Assembly: GCF_001429045.1 (NCBI RefSeq)
Contig: NZ_LMHY01000012.1
Span: forward strand, 466,212-530,211
Length of the DNA stretch: 64,000 bases
Reading direction: 5' to 3'
Source of the DNA: Pseudomonas sp. Root71
Lineage (GTDB): Bacteria > Pseudomonadota > Gammaproteobacteria > Pseudomonadales > Pseudomonadaceae
Numbering within the stretch: position 1 is the stretch's first letter; each line of letters starts with the position of its first letter. The position numbers and the translations under genes were made by a program. Positions 46,221-54,426 of the stretch are shown in pieces. Under the pieces are notes generated by a model. It did no database searches. It was not told the DNA's origin and saw nothing but the letters and a program-made list of their open reading frames with translations.

Positions 46221-46757
46221 ATGTTTTTACACAAAACCGTGGCGCAAATCCTGTGTTTGCTGGCGCTGAGTTCGCCGGTGTGGGCGGACGCCGGGCATAC
46301 CTTCGATTTCGGTCAGCCGGCCCCGGCGGCCAAGGCGACCCGCAGCATCGAGGTGGTGATGGAGGACATGTCCTTCACGCCGCGGGCCATCGACATCAAG
46401 GCCGGGGAAACCGTGCGCTTCGTGCTGGTCAATAAAGGCCAGTTGTTGCATGAGCTCAACCTGGGGGATGCGGCGATGCACGCCAAACACCAGCAGGAAA
46501 TGCTGCAGATGCAACAGAGCGGCATGCTGACGCCCACCGGCATGAAAGCAATGGACCACGGCAACATGGCCGGCATGGATCACGGCAAAATGGACCACGG
46601 CATGAAGCATGACGACCCCAACAGCGTGCTGGTGGAGCCAGGCAAGACCGCCGAGCTGACCTGGACCTTCAGCAAGGCCACCAGTCTTGAATTTGCCTGC
46701 AACATTCCCGGTCATTATCAAGCCGGCATGGTCGGCAAATTGACTGTCAGTCAGTAA
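46221..46757 (+). CDS. periplasmic copper-binding cupredoxin (CopI-like)
   Basis: A 178-residue secreted protein: signal peptide MFLHKTVAQILCLLALSSPV with cleavage after VWA, then a cupredoxin fold. Type-1 copper ligands are visible: His in LLHELNLG and the C-terminal Cys-His-Met set in FACNIPGHYQAGM. A Met/His-rich insert (MDHGNMAGMDHGKMDHGM) suggests extra Cu(I)/Cu(II) binding. The start 46221 follows GGAGTATGACG; an ATG two codons upstream is too close to the ribosome site. Probably copper resistance, controlled by the divergent CopRS. Confidence 0.9.
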   Translation: MFLHKTVAQILCLLALSSPVWADAGHTFDFGQPAPAAKATRSIEVVMEDMSFTPRAIDIKAGETVRFVLVNKGQLLHELNLGDAAMHAKHQQEMLQMQQSGMLTPTGMKAMDHGNMAGMDHGKMDHGMKHDDPNSVLVEPGKTAELTWTFSKATSLEFACNIPGHYQAGMVGKLTVSQ

Positions 46758-46818
46758 GCACTCAAAGGCGGGAGCAAAGGCTGATAGAATCCGCTGATTC
46801 TTCAGTCAGGTTTCCGTC

Positions 46819-47649
46819 ATGCATCCCGCAGCCGAACATTCGCCGCTGGGCAAGTCCAGCGAATACATCGCCACCTACACGCCGTCCTTGCTGTTCCCGA
46901 TCCCGCGCACCGCGAAATGGGCGGAACTGGGCCTGACGGCGCAAACCCTGCCGTACAAAGGCGTGGACTTCTGGAACTGCTTCGAGCTGTCCTGGCTGCT
47001 GCCTTCGGGCAAGCCGGTGGTGGCGATCGGCGAATTCAGCATCCCGGCGGATTCGCCGAACATCATCGAGTCGAAGTCGTTCAAGCTGTACCTCAACTCC
47101 CTGAACCAGACGCCGTTCGCCGATACCGCGAGCCTTGAGGCGACGCTGGCCAAGGATTTGTCGGCGGCTGCCGGCAAGCCGGTGGGCGTGCGTATTCGCA
47201 GCCTCAAGGATGTCGAGAACGAAGGCGTCGTGGCCTTGCCGGGCGTGTGCATCGATGAGCTGGATATCAGCGTCAGCAACTACGAGCATCCACGGCCGGA
47301 ACTGCTGCGTTGCGATGATTCGCGCATTGTCGAGGAGAGCGTGCACAGCCATTTGCTCAAGTCCAACTGCCCGGTGACCAGCCAGCCGGACTGGGGCAGC
47401 GTGGCGGTGGAGTACCGTGGCTCGGCGCTGGATCACGCGAGCCTGCTGGAATACATCGTCAGCTTCCGCCAGCACTCGGACTTCCACGAGCAGTGTGTGG
47501 AGCGGATATTCCTCGACCTGCAGCGGTTGCTCAAGCCGGAGAAACTGACGGTGTATGCGCGTTATGTGCGCCGTGGCGGGCTGGATATCAACCCGTATCG
47601 CAGCACTGAAGAGGTGCAACTGCCGAACCATCGTCTGGTCCGTCAGTAA
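46819..47649 (+). CDS. queF: NADPH-dependent preQ0 reductase QueF
   Basis: Reduces 7-cyano-7-deazaguanine to preQ1 in queuosine synthesis. At 276 residues it is the long, bimodular QueF with two T-fold halves. The motif [11 protein letters not shown] binds substrate, and the catalytic Cys lies in [15 protein letters not shown] near residue 187. No preQ1 riboswitch fold was recognised in the 61-bp leader. It is followed by a REP pair. Confidence 0.95.
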   Translation: MHPAAEHSPLGKSSEYIATYTPSLLFPIPRTAKWAELGLTAQTLPYKGVDFWNCFELSWLLPSGKPVVAIGEFSIPADSPNIIESKSFKLYLNSLNQTPFADTASLEATLAKDLSAAAGKPVGVRIRSLKDVENEGVVALPGVCIDELDISVSNYEHPRPELLRCDDSRIVEESVHSHLLKSNCPVTSQPDWGSVAVEYRGSALDHASLLEYIVSFRQHSDFHEQCVERIFLDLQRLLKPEKLTVYARYVRRGGLDINPYRSTEEVQLPNHRLVRQ

Positions 47650-47657
47650 AGATCTAA

Positions 47658-47763
47658 TGTGGGAGCGGGCTTGCTCGCGAAAGCGGTGGGTCAGTCAACA
47701 TCATCGTTGAGTGTGAAGCCGCCTTCGTCGGAGCGCCGCCCGGAGCAAGCCCGCTCCCACAGG
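47658..47763. repeat. REP pair, copy 6
   Basis: ATGTGGGAGCGGGCTTGCTC and a variant inverse unit containing GGAGCGCCGCCCGGAGCAAG followed by CCCGCTCCCACAGG. Located between queF and the terminator at 47791. Confidence 0.88.
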
Positions 47764-47790
47764 GGATTTGTATTGCCAGGCGCAGAAACG

Positions 47791-47825
47791 AAAAAGCCCT
47801 GCTGGCGATAGCAGGGCTTTTTTTA
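47791..47825. terminator. bidirectional terminator, queF / DUF4404 gene
   Basis: AAAAGCCCTGCT-GGCGAT-AGCAGGGCTTTT with A- and T-runs on either side. Confidence 0.9.
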
Positions 47826-47835
47826 TCAGCAGGGT

Positions 47836-48099
47836 TCAGATCCCCATGTTGGCCAAGGCCTGCCCGATGTTGCGCAAGGTGCCAGCAAGGGTAGGGTGTT
47901 CGAGTTCGAAGCGTTCCACGGCCAGGTTGACGCCATCGGCGAGGCTGGAATCCTGGGTTTTGGTTTCGAGCTCAAGCTTCAACTCGATCTGTTGCATCAG
48001 TTCGTGTAGCTCGGCGCGTTCGGCTTCAGACAATGGAGGATTCTGTTCCAATTGCTCGCGCAGGGCATTGAGCTGTTCTTGCAGTTCGCGGGCAGGCAT
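47836..48099 (-). CDS. DUF4404 family protein
   Basis: An 87-residue, strongly helical, acidic protein starting MPARELQEQLNALREQLEQN with heptad-like leucines that suggest a coiled coil, then a short helix LAGTLRNIGQALANMGI. It matches the DUF4404 family of unknown function. It ends just before a terminator, and the HAD-fold gene lies 112 bp upstream on the same strand; a small hairpin separates them. Confidence 0.85.
   Translation of the reverse strand: MPARELQEQLNALREQLEQNPPLSEAERAELHELMQQIELKLELETKTQDSSLADGVNLAVERFELEHPTLAGTLRNIGQALANMGI
48054..48074. other. no separate feature; coding part of DUF4404 gene
   Basis: This short segment only codes for the N-terminal coiled coil; it is listed to note that the intergenic hairpin is at 48154-48174 (AAAGGTC-N7-GACCTTT), a weak stem between the HAD-fold and DUF4404 genes. 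Confidence 0.3.
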
Positions 48100-48211
48100 G
48101 GCGTTCTTCCTTCTTTAATCGATAGGCACTGGCATAGACCATGGCAGCAGGCCAAAGGTCGATGGCTGACCTTTAGATTAATCCACTCGCGCCCAACGTG
48201 CATGATCTCGA

Positions 48212-48832
48212 TCAGGGCTTTTCGCCCTTGAGCCGACGCAAGCTGATATCCGCCAGGCAGGTGTCGAGTTCACCGAGATGATCGATCACCGAATGCACGC
48301 CCAGGCCGAACAGTTGCATCGTCGCCTTGGCGCGTTTGATGTCGCGTTCCTGCGGGGATAAGGCTTGCCATTGCTCGGGCGCCAGGCCGCACAGCGAGCC
48401 GCAAGAGGCCAGGCCGATGGTCCACAACCCGGCATTGAGCCCCGCTTGCAGCAAGCGGGGTTCGCCGCTCACCAGTACGCAGCCGTCGAGTCGCTCGACG
48501 TTCAGGGTCATCAAGGCTTGCCAGCAGGCATTCGGGGCGGGCCATGGGTTGTTTGTTGCTGGATGTTGCGAAGGTTTGATCCATTCCGGCAGCGCAGCGG
48601 CCAGGGATTGGCTGAGGGCAGGGGGCAGTTCATCGAGCCAGGCGCAGGGGATCTGCTGGCGCTGCAAGCTGCGCAGGCTATCCAGTGCGCCGGGAGTGGC
48701 CTCGGCGTGTTCGGCCGAGTGGCTGCCGTGCCTATGCGTGTGCGCGCCGAAATCCACCAGGCAGCCACTGAGGCCGAACAGTACGGCGGTCAGGCTGGGT
48801 GCGGTTTGGGGCAAGGCTTCGGCGAGCGGCAT
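48212..48832 (-). CDS. HAD-fold (phosphonatase-like) protein lacking the nucleophile
   Basis: A 206-residue protein with a HAD-like N-terminus SLTAVLFGLSGCLVDFGA. In phosphonoacetaldehyde hydrolases this reads FDWAGTxVDFG; here the nucleophilic Asp is Gly and the following Thr is Cys, so classical HAD catalysis looks lost. A His-rich insert follows (AHTHRHGSHSAEH). The rest keeps the pattern, with GCVLVSGEPRLLQAGLNAG and IDHLGELDTCLADIS near the end. It sits between queF/DUF4404 and mlaA, as in other Pseudomonas. A binding or regulatory role is possible; the reaction is unknown. Confidence 0.75.
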   Translation of the reverse strand: MPLAEALPQTAPSLTAVLFGLSGCLVDFGAHTHRHGSHSAEHAEATPGALDSLRSLQRQQIPCAWLDELPPALSQSLAAALPEWIKPSQHPATNNPWPAPNACWQALMTLNVERLDGCVLVSGEPRLLQAGLNAGLWTIGLASCGSLCGLAPEQWQALSPQERDIKRAKATMQLFGLGVHSVIDHLGELDTCLADISLRRLKGEKP

Positions 48833-49033
48833 GTGGACGTCCCTGAAATAGCCTGAAGGCTAGTGGGCGACGGTGACAGTTCAATGACAAGGATGTGAAT
48901 CGCTCACACTTGGCACGATTGTGTTTGTGTGGATCTCGTGCAAAGTGCGTTAAACGGCGTTTACGTCTTATACTTGGCAACTTATTGCCTGGGCCAAGTG
49001 CCCGAGCCGGTACAAACCAAGGAGTTTTTTTCT

Positions 49034-49723
49034 ATGCGCTGGAGCAATCATCTAGCCAGGATTTGTGTATGCGCCAGTGTGATGCTGGTTCCGTTCGTTG
49101 CCCAGGCAGCCACGGAGGATGATCCTTGGGAAAGCGTCAACCGCCCGATTTACAAATTCAACGACGTGATCGACACCTACGCGCTCAAGCCCCTGGCCCA
49201 GGGCTACCAGTACGTGGCGCCGCAGTTTGTCGAAGACGGCGTTCACAACTTCTTCCAGAACATCGGTGATGTGCGTAACCTGGCCAACGATATCCTGCAG
49301 GCCAAGCCTCGCGCCGCAGGCGTTGATACCGCACGAATCATTTTCAACACCACTTTCGGTTTGCTGGGCGTCATTGATGTCGGCACCAAGATGGGTTTGC
49401 AGCGCAATGACGAAGACTTCGGTCAGACGCTGGGTTACTGGGGTGTCGGCAGCGGTCCTTACTTGATGCTGCCGCTGCTGGGGCCAAGCACCCTGCGTGA
49501 TGCGCCGTCCAAGTACGTCGACAGCTATACCGGTGCTTATCGTTACGTAAACGACGTTCCGGTGCGTAACTCGTTCTACGCGCTGGACATCGTCGATACC
49601 CGTGCCAACCTGCTGTCGAGCGAGAAGCTGATCACCGGCGACAAGTACACCTTCATCCGTAATGCGTACTTGCAGAACCGTGAATTCAAGGTCAAGGACG
49701 GTCAGGTCGAAGACGATTTCTAA
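49034..49723 (+). CDS. mlaA: MlaA (VacJ) phospholipid-transport outer-membrane component
   Basis: Outer-membrane component of the Mla pathway that removes mislocalised phospholipids from the outer leaflet. It has 229 residues. Motifs are DDPWESVNRPIYKFNDVID, NFFQNIGDVRNLANDILQ, GVGSGPYLMLPLLGPST and YRYVNDVPVRNS. The signal peptide MRWSNHLARICVCASVMLVP ends at AQA and has no lipobox Cys, so unlike E. coli MlaA it may not be lipidated. The ATG at 49034 follows AAGGAGTTTTTTTCT. Upstream a TATACT box near 48970 could be a -10. A terminator follows the gene. Confidence 0.93.
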   Translation: MRWSNHLARICVCASVMLVPFVAQAATEDDPWESVNRPIYKFNDVIDTYALKPLAQGYQYVAPQFVEDGVHNFFQNIGDVRNLANDILQAKPRAAGVDTARIIFNTTFGLLGVIDVGTKMGLQRNDEDFGQTLGYWGVGSGPYLMLPLLGPSTLRDAPSKYVDSYTGAYRYVNDVPVRNSFYALDIVDTRANLLSSEKLITGDKYTFIRNAYLQNREFKVKDGQVEDDF

Positions 49724-49740
49724 TCTCGACCGATAAACTG

Positions 49741-49770
49741 AAAAAGGCGGCCATCAGGCCGCCTTTTTTG
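49741..49770 (+). terminator. terminator of mlaA
   Basis: AAAGGCGGCC-ATCA-GGCCGCCTTT followed by TTT. Confidence 0.9.
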
Positions 49771-50111
49771 TCTGCGAAGACCGGCATGGGGATGTCATCG
49801 CGCTTTTTGCTGTAGTCACGAGGGGTTTGACTCATGGGTTCGAACCTTCCATTGGGTTACGGATTTGCCTGTTCTTATAACTCTCGGTGATTTGACAAAT
49901 AAAGACGTCAAGCGACCATCGGCGTGAGCTTGAAACGCCCCGCGGATGGGAGTACCGTCTGCGCCTTAGAAGGGCACCTCTGGTGAACATGTGTGTAGGG
50001 CAAATGCCCGAAAGCGGTGCGACAGAGAGGCTAGAAAGCGAATCCAGTAGTCAGTGCCGGGCCAAAGTCCCCGCCTGCTACGCCAACCTAATTCTGGCGC
50101 CGTTTGCCCAC
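49771..50111. other. 341-bp intergenic region mlaA / rssB
   Basis: No firm gene. A 47-codon reverse-strand frame (ATG at 49833-49835, starting MSQTPRDYSKKRDDIPM) runs through the mlaA terminator and stops inside mlaA; its upstream ribosome site is poor. Frame-wise RssB could also start at GTG 49983. TTGACA at about 49893 has no convincing -10 partner. Confidence 0.4.
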
Positions 50112-51293
50112 ATGCCAAAAACCAGTGCCACGCTGCTGATAATCGATGATGACGAGGTAGTGCGCGCGAGCCTCGCCGCCTATTTGGAAGACAGTGGTTT
50201 CAGCGTCTTGCAGGCCAGCAATGGTCAGCAGGGTCTTCAGGTATTCGAGCAAGACAAGCCCGACTTGGTCATCTGCGATCTGCGCATGCCGCAGATGGGC
50301 GGACTCGAACTCATTCGCCAGGTGACCGAACGCTCACCGCAAACCCCGGTGATCGTGGTGTCGGGTGCCGGCGTGATGAACGACGCGGTCGAAGCCCTGC
50401 GCCTGGGCGCGGCGGACTACCTGATCAAGCCTCTCGAAGATCTGGCTGTGCTCGAGCACTCTGTGCGCCGGGCCTTGGATCGTGCGCGCCTGCTGCTGGA
50501 GAACCAGCGCTACCGCGAGAAGCTGGAGAAGGCCAACCGCGAACTCGAAGCCAGCCTGAACCTGCTCCAGGAGGACCAGAACGCCGGTCGCCAGGTGCAG
50601 ATGAACATGCTGCCGGTCAGCCCCTGGACCATCGACGAGTTCAAGTTTGCTCACCAGATCATCCCGTCGCTGTACCTGTCGGGTGATTTCGTCGATTACT
50701 TCCGGGTCGACGAGCGCCGGGTCGCCTTTTACCTGGCGGACGTTTCCGGTCATGGCGCCTCTTCAGCCTTCGTCACCGTGCTGTTGAAGTTCATGACCAC
50801 GCGCTTGCTGTTCGAGTCCAAGCGCAGCGGCACCTTGCCGGAATTCAAGCCTTCAGAGGTTCTTGGTCATATCAACCGGGGCCTGATCAGTTGTAAGCTG
50901 GGTAAACACGTCACAATGGTCGGTGGAGTCATCGACGAGGAGACCGGTTTGTTGACCTATAGCATCGGCGGTCATCTGCCGTTGCCAGTGTTGTACACGC
51001 CAGACAGTGTTCGTTATCTGGAAGGGCGTGGCCTGCCGGTGGGCCTCTTCAACGAAGCCACCTACGAAGACCACGTGCTGGAACTGCCACCGACGTTCAG
51101 CCTCACGCTGATGTCTGATGGCATTCTGGACCTTTTGCCAGAACCCACACTCAAAGAAAAAGAGGCGGCGTTGCCCCAACGGGTCAAGGCTGCGGGCGGC
51201 ACCCTGGATGGGTTGCGGCAGGTTTTTGGATTGGCCACGCTAGGGGAGATGCCGGATGATATCGCCCTGTTGGTGTTGAGCAGGAATCTTTGA
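50112..51293 (+). CDS. rssB: response regulator with PP2C-type phosphatase domain (RssB)
   Basis: A 393-residue protein: receiver domain (LLIIDDDEVVRASLAAYLED, phospho-Asp in DLVICDLRMPQMGG, Lys in DYLIKPLEDLA), a coiled-coil linker (ENQRYREKLEKANRELEA) and a SpoIIE/PP2C phosphatase domain (YLADVSGHGASSAFVTVLL, GGVIDEETG, LTLMSDGILDLLPEP). In Pseudomonas, RssB acts with the STAS protein RssC on RpoS control. The ATG at 50112 is the family start but has no ribosome site; GTG 49983 is an alternative. It overlaps rssC by one base, so the two are coupled. Confidence 0.9.
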   Translation: MPKTSATLLIIDDDEVVRASLAAYLEDSGFSVLQASNGQQGLQVFEQDKPDLVICDLRMPQMGGLELIRQVTERSPQTPVIVVSGAGVMNDAVEALRLGAADYLIKPLEDLAVLEHSVRRALDRARLLLENQRYREKLEKANRELEASLNLLQEDQNAGRQVQMNMLPVSPWTIDEFKFAHQIIPSLYLSGDFVDYFRVDERRVAFYLADVSGHGASSAFVTVLLKFMTTRLLFESKRSGTLPEFKPSEVLGHINRGLISCKLGKHVTMVGGVIDEETGLLTYSIGGHLPLPVLYTPDSVRYLEGRGLPVGLFNEATYEDHVLELPPTFSLTLMSDGILDLLPEPTLKEKEAALPQRVKAAGGTLDGLRQVFGLATLGEMPDDIALLVLSRNL

Positions 51294-51775
51294 TGAGTAC
51301 CGGTAGAATCCAGTTCGCCGAGCAGGATGGCACCTTCGTCCTGAAGTTCGTCGGTGAAGTTCGCCTGACCCTGTGTTCGGCGTTGGATGCGACTATTGAG
51401 CGGATCTTCAGCGCGTTGAATTTCAACACGATCGTGATCGATCTGACCGAAACCCGCAGCATTGACAGCACCACCCTTGGCCTGCTGGCCAAGCTGTCGA
51501 TCCTGTCGCGGCAGAAGGTCGGCCTGCTGCCGACCGTCGTCACCACCCACGAAGACATCACGCGTTTGTTGCAGTCCATGGGCTTCGAGCAGGTGTTCAA
51601 CATCGTTGACAAGCCGGTGCCGTGCCCGGAATGCCTGGACGACCTGCCAGACCAGGATCAGTCCGAAGAAGTGGTGCGGATCAAGGTGCTTGAAGCGCAC
51701 AAGATCCTCATGGGGCTGAACGACACCAATCGTGAAGCCTTCCATGATCTGGTGAATGCGCTAGAGCGTCACTGA
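51293..51775 (+). CDS. rssC: STAS-domain anti-sigma factor antagonist (RssC)
   Basis: A 160-residue protein, mostly one STAS domain: KFVGEVRLTLCSALDATIER, and the phospho-acceptor region VIDLTETRSIDSTTLGLLAK with Ser in the usual place. A C-terminal segment with CPECLDDLPDQDQ follows. It starts at the ATG overlapping the rssB stop (TGATG). The pair is a partner-switching module: the RssB phosphatase would dephosphorylate RssC. The target sigma factor is not shown by the sequence. Confidence 0.88.
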   Translation: MSTGRIQFAEQDGTFVLKFVGEVRLTLCSALDATIERIFSALNFNTIVIDLTETRSIDSTTLGLLAKLSILSRQKVGLLPTVVTTHEDITRLLQSMGFEQVFNIVDKPVPCPECLDDLPDQDQSEEVVRIKVLEAHKILMGLNDTNREAFHDLVNALERH

Positions 51776-51833
51776 TTTCCTGAAGTGATGTGGGTCAGCC
51801 TGGCCCACAAAACTCCAATTCCAACTTCAATCT

Positions 51834-51926
51834 CCTGTGGGAGCGGGCTTGCTCGCGAAAGCGTCAGTCCGTTCACCGCGATGTTGAATGCGAGGCCGCC
51901 TTCGCGAGCAAGCCCGCTCCCACATT
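51834..51926. repeat. REP pair, copy 7
   Basis: CTGTGGGAGCGGGCTTGCTC and GCGAGCAAGCCCGCTCCCAC flank a short spacer after rssC. Confidence 0.9.
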
Positions 51927-51968
51927 GGTTTTGCACTGAACGCACGAATCGATTTCAACCCATAATCC

Positions 51969-51990
51969 CTGTGAGTGCGAGATTGCTCAC
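51969..51990. repeat. degenerate REP remnant
   Basis: CTGTGAGTGCGAGATTGCTC is a diverged copy of CTGTGGGAGCGAGCTTGCTC, 43 bp from copy 7. Confidence 0.6.
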
Positions 51991-52025
51991 AAAAAAGGGC
52001 GAACCTGTGAAGGTTCGCCCTTTTT
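51991..52025. terminator. terminator of tal (bidirectional)
   Basis: AAGGGCGAACC-TGTGA-AGGTTCGCCC with A- and T-runs; the reverse strand reads into it from tal. Confidence 0.9.
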
Positions 52026-52043
52026 GCATTACACCCGCTCAGA

Positions 52044-52970
52044 TCACAGCTTGGCTTGCAACAACGCCTCGAGCTTCTCCTGGTCCCGCGCAAACTGACG
52101 AATGCCTTCAGCCAGTTTCTCGGTCGCCATCGCATCTTCGTTGGACAGCCAGCGGAACTGCGATTCGTTGAGGCTCAGGCGCGCTTCACCGGCATGGCCC
52201 GGCACCAGTTTGCGCTCCAGCTTGCCGGTATCCGCGGCCAGCTTGTCGATCAGGTCCGGGCTGATGGTCAGGCGGTCGCAGCCGGCCAGTTGCTCGATCT
52301 GACCCAGGTTGCGGAAGCTCGCGCCCATGACCACGGTCTTGTAGTCATTGGCCTTGTAGTAGTTGTAGATGCGGGTCACCGACTGCACGCCGGGATCATC
52401 GGCGCCGGTGTAGTCGTTGCCGTTGGCTTTCTTGTACCAGTCGTAGATACGGCCCACGAACGGCGAAATCAGGAACACCCCGGCGTCGGCGCAGGCGGCT
52501 GCCTGGGCAAAGGAGAACAGCAGGGTCAGGTTGGTCTGGATGCCTTCCTTTTCCAGGATCTCGGCAGCGCGGATGCCTTCCCAGGTGGAGGCGATCTTGA
52601 TCAGCACGCGGTCGCGGCCAATGCCGGCCTTGTCGTACAGCTCGATCAGGCGATGCGCCCGCTTGAGCATGGCATCGGTGTCGAACGACAGGCGCGCATC
52701 CACTTCGGTGGAAATGCGGCCCGGGATCACTTTCAGGATTTCTTGCCCCACGGCCACGCCAAAACGGTCGCTGGCCAGTCCCACATCGCCCTTGCAGTCA
52801 TGGACGCAGGCGTTCAGCAGCTCGGCATACGCAGGAATGGCCGCGGCCTTGAGCAGCAGGGAAGGGTTAGTGGTGGCATCCACGGGTTTAACGCGAGCGA
52901 TAGCTTCGAAGTCGCCGGTATCGGCAACCACGGTAGTCATTTGTTTGAGTTGTTCCAGCTTGGAAGTCAT
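52044..52970 (-). CDS. tal: transaldolase
   Basis: Pentose-phosphate enzyme transferring a dihydroxyacetone unit; 308 residues, the TalB length. The Schiff-base Lys is in [19 protein letters not shown] near residue 132; other conserved segments are [14 protein letters not shown] and [14 protein letters not shown]. The start at 52970 matches the family ([11 protein letters not shown]); the longer in-frame extension lacks support, and the ribosome site is weak. It marks the end of the conserved core on this side; next comes the polysaccharide region, where other Pseudomonas usually carry dusA. Confidence 0.95.
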   Translation of the reverse strand: MTSKLEQLKQMTTVVADTGDFEAIARVKPVDATTNPSLLLKAAAIPAYAELLNACVHDCKGDVGLASDRFGVAVGQEILKVIPGRISTEVDARLSFDTDAMLKRAHRLIELYDKAGIGRDRVLIKIASTWEGIRAAEILEKEGIQTNLTLLFSFAQAAACADAGVFLISPFVGRIYDWYKKANGNDYTGADDPGVQSVTRIYNYYKANDYKTVVMGASFRNLGQIEQLAGCDRLTISPDLIDKLAADTGKLERKLVPGHAGEARLSLNESQFRWLSNEDAMATEKLAEGIRQFARDQEKLEALLQAKL

Positions 52971-53059
52971 GGGCGTGCTCTGTCCTATGGGTCTGATGAC
53001 ATTACCCGAGCGCTGACAGCCACTCAAGGGCGTGTACGTGTATCGACGGCCCCTGCGGC

Positions 53060-53109
53060 AACAACCGGAATACAGTTGTTTGAAAGGCGGGCCCGGTATT
53101 GATCAATAC
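53060..53109. promoter_or_regulatory. two inverted repeats at the tal / polysaccharide boundary
   Basis: AACAAC-N9-GTTGTT (53060-53080) and the 14-bp perfect palindrome GTATTGATCAATAC (53096-53109). They lie upstream of tal and at the 3' side of the hydrolase gene, so they may be tal operators. Confidence 0.5.
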
Positions 53110-53170
53110 GATGCCGAAACGCGGCACAGGTTCCAGGCAACTGACCGTCAGCACCCCGTGGACGTACCTC

Positions 53171-54136
53171 CTACTGCGGATTCAGCTGGGTAGAGGCTGC
53201 CATTTTTGCTGGTTTCGCTTGACCGTCGGAGGTCAGGAAACCGAAATTTCGCTCTCGGTCATTGCTGCCCGTTTCACTGTTTTTCCACTCGTAAATCGAT
53301 GTCAGCGGGATGTCGAGCTTCTTGACGTCGGCGATGAAGGTGCTGATTTTGCTGGCCTGCGCTTCGATCCCGCCGTTGGAACTGAGCGAAGGAACGCCCC
53401 ATTCACTGATGACCCCCGGTAGATGGAAGTTTTGCTGAATAAACGCCTGGGTCTTGCTGATCTGTGCGCCCGACATGCCGTAGGGGTGATAAGAGATCGC
53501 ACTCAGGCACTGGGGGTATTCACTGACGATTTTTTTCAGCGCCAATGCTGACGTCGTGCCGGCACTCGGTGCCCGGGCGAAGCCAAAGCCGATCAGCGGC
53601 GTCGATTGTGGTTGTTCCTGCAGCGACTTGCACAGGGCGCTCATGAACGGAACAAAGGTCGTGTCGAGATTTCGGGTTGGCCAGTACTTCGCCAGGTCCG
53701 GTTCGTTCCATATTTCAATCGCGACGAGCTGTGCGCCGTATGACTGCTCCAGCCCTTTCACCGAACTGGCGAACGATTCGCCGGCAGCGACGAGTTCGCT
53801 GGTGTTGTCGGGCGCGGAGGTCAGCGCCTTGGTCGAGCGTACGGTCATCAGTACCGGCAGGTCGGCGGACTTGGCCGCGGCGAAGGCATCGCTGATCTGC
53901 TTTTGATACGCAGCGCCGCCCAGGCTGTTGGTCCACACGCCAAAGCGCACGAATCCGAAGCCAGCGGCCTTGATTTGCTCGGCGTCGGTGGGGGAGAAGG
54001 TCTGGATCTTCACCTGGACACCGATGGTTTTGTTGGCGGCAAGCAGGGGGAACAAGTCGCTGGCGTCAACCTGGCTGGCTGCACCCAGCATTAACAGGGT
54101 TGAAGCGGTGAGCCGTTTGAGACGTGCTGATTTCAT
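53171..54136 (-). CDS. secreted clan-A glycoside hydrolase (GH39/GH5-like, PslG-type)
   Basis: A 321-residue secreted TIM-barrel hydrolase. Signal peptide MKSARLKRLTASTLLMLGAA with cleavage near VDA. The acid/base Glu is in VAIEIWNEPDLAKYWP and the nucleophile Glu in GVISEWGVPSL, the clan GH-A pair; barrel strands include FGFVRFGVWTNSLGG. This resembles PslG, the GH39 hydrolase of Pseudomonas Psl synthesis, but similarity is only fold-level here. AGGAGTGCAGGC precedes the ATG. It is divergent from the exopolysaccharide operon, suggesting it trims or degrades that polymer. Confidence 0.85.
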   Translation of the reverse strand: MKSARLKRLTASTLLMLGAASQVDASDLFPLLAANKTIGVQVKIQTFSPTDAEQIKAAGFGFVRFGVWTNSLGGAAYQKQISDAFAAAKSADLPVLMTVRSTKALTSAPDNTSELVAAGESFASSVKGLEQSYGAQLVAIEIWNEPDLAKYWPTRNLDTTFVPFMSALCKSLQEQPQSTPLIGFGFARAPSAGTTSALALKKIVSEYPQCLSAISYHPYGMSGAQISKTQAFIQQNFHLPGVISEWGVPSLSSNGGIEAQASKISTFIADVKKLDIPLTSIYEWKNSETGSNDRERNFGFLTSDGQAKPAKMAASTQLNPQ

Positions 54137-54426
54137 GCCTGCACTCCTGGCGGGTAATGACATTTTCCAATGATTGATTCGTTACTTTCATTTGGATGCT
54201 CGCGAGGGTGCCAAGTGCGCGAATGTTATTTTTTGTCAGGTAGTTAGTTCCGGAAAATCACAGTTATTTTTGGTCCGGTAATTCTGGTTGGGTGGCTTTT
54301 GGGGGCTGTGGTACTTAATGCACTTGTATTAACAGGGCGAATCTATTTCTCAGTGCCGCAAGGTCTTTTGGGTTCACTAAGCCCACTCGAAATGTTGGCA
54401 TATTGATATTACACGGGAAAGTAACC
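54137..54426. other. 290-bp AT-rich divergent promoter region
   Basis: Between the hydrolase and wzb starts. It is clearly AT-rich compared with both sides (ATTTTTTGTCAGG, GTTATTTTTGGTCC, ATATTGATATTAC) and contains TTCCGGAA, but no firm -35/-10 or sigma-54 pattern could be assigned. Confidence 0.5.

Noticed and set aside
46758..46818. preQ1 riboswitch upstream of queF
   Set aside because: The 61-bp leader shows no recognisable aptamer pattern.
48900..48960. Possible sigma-54 promoter TTGGCACG before mlaA
   Set aside because: The -24 part fits but the -12 GC is missing (TGTTT).
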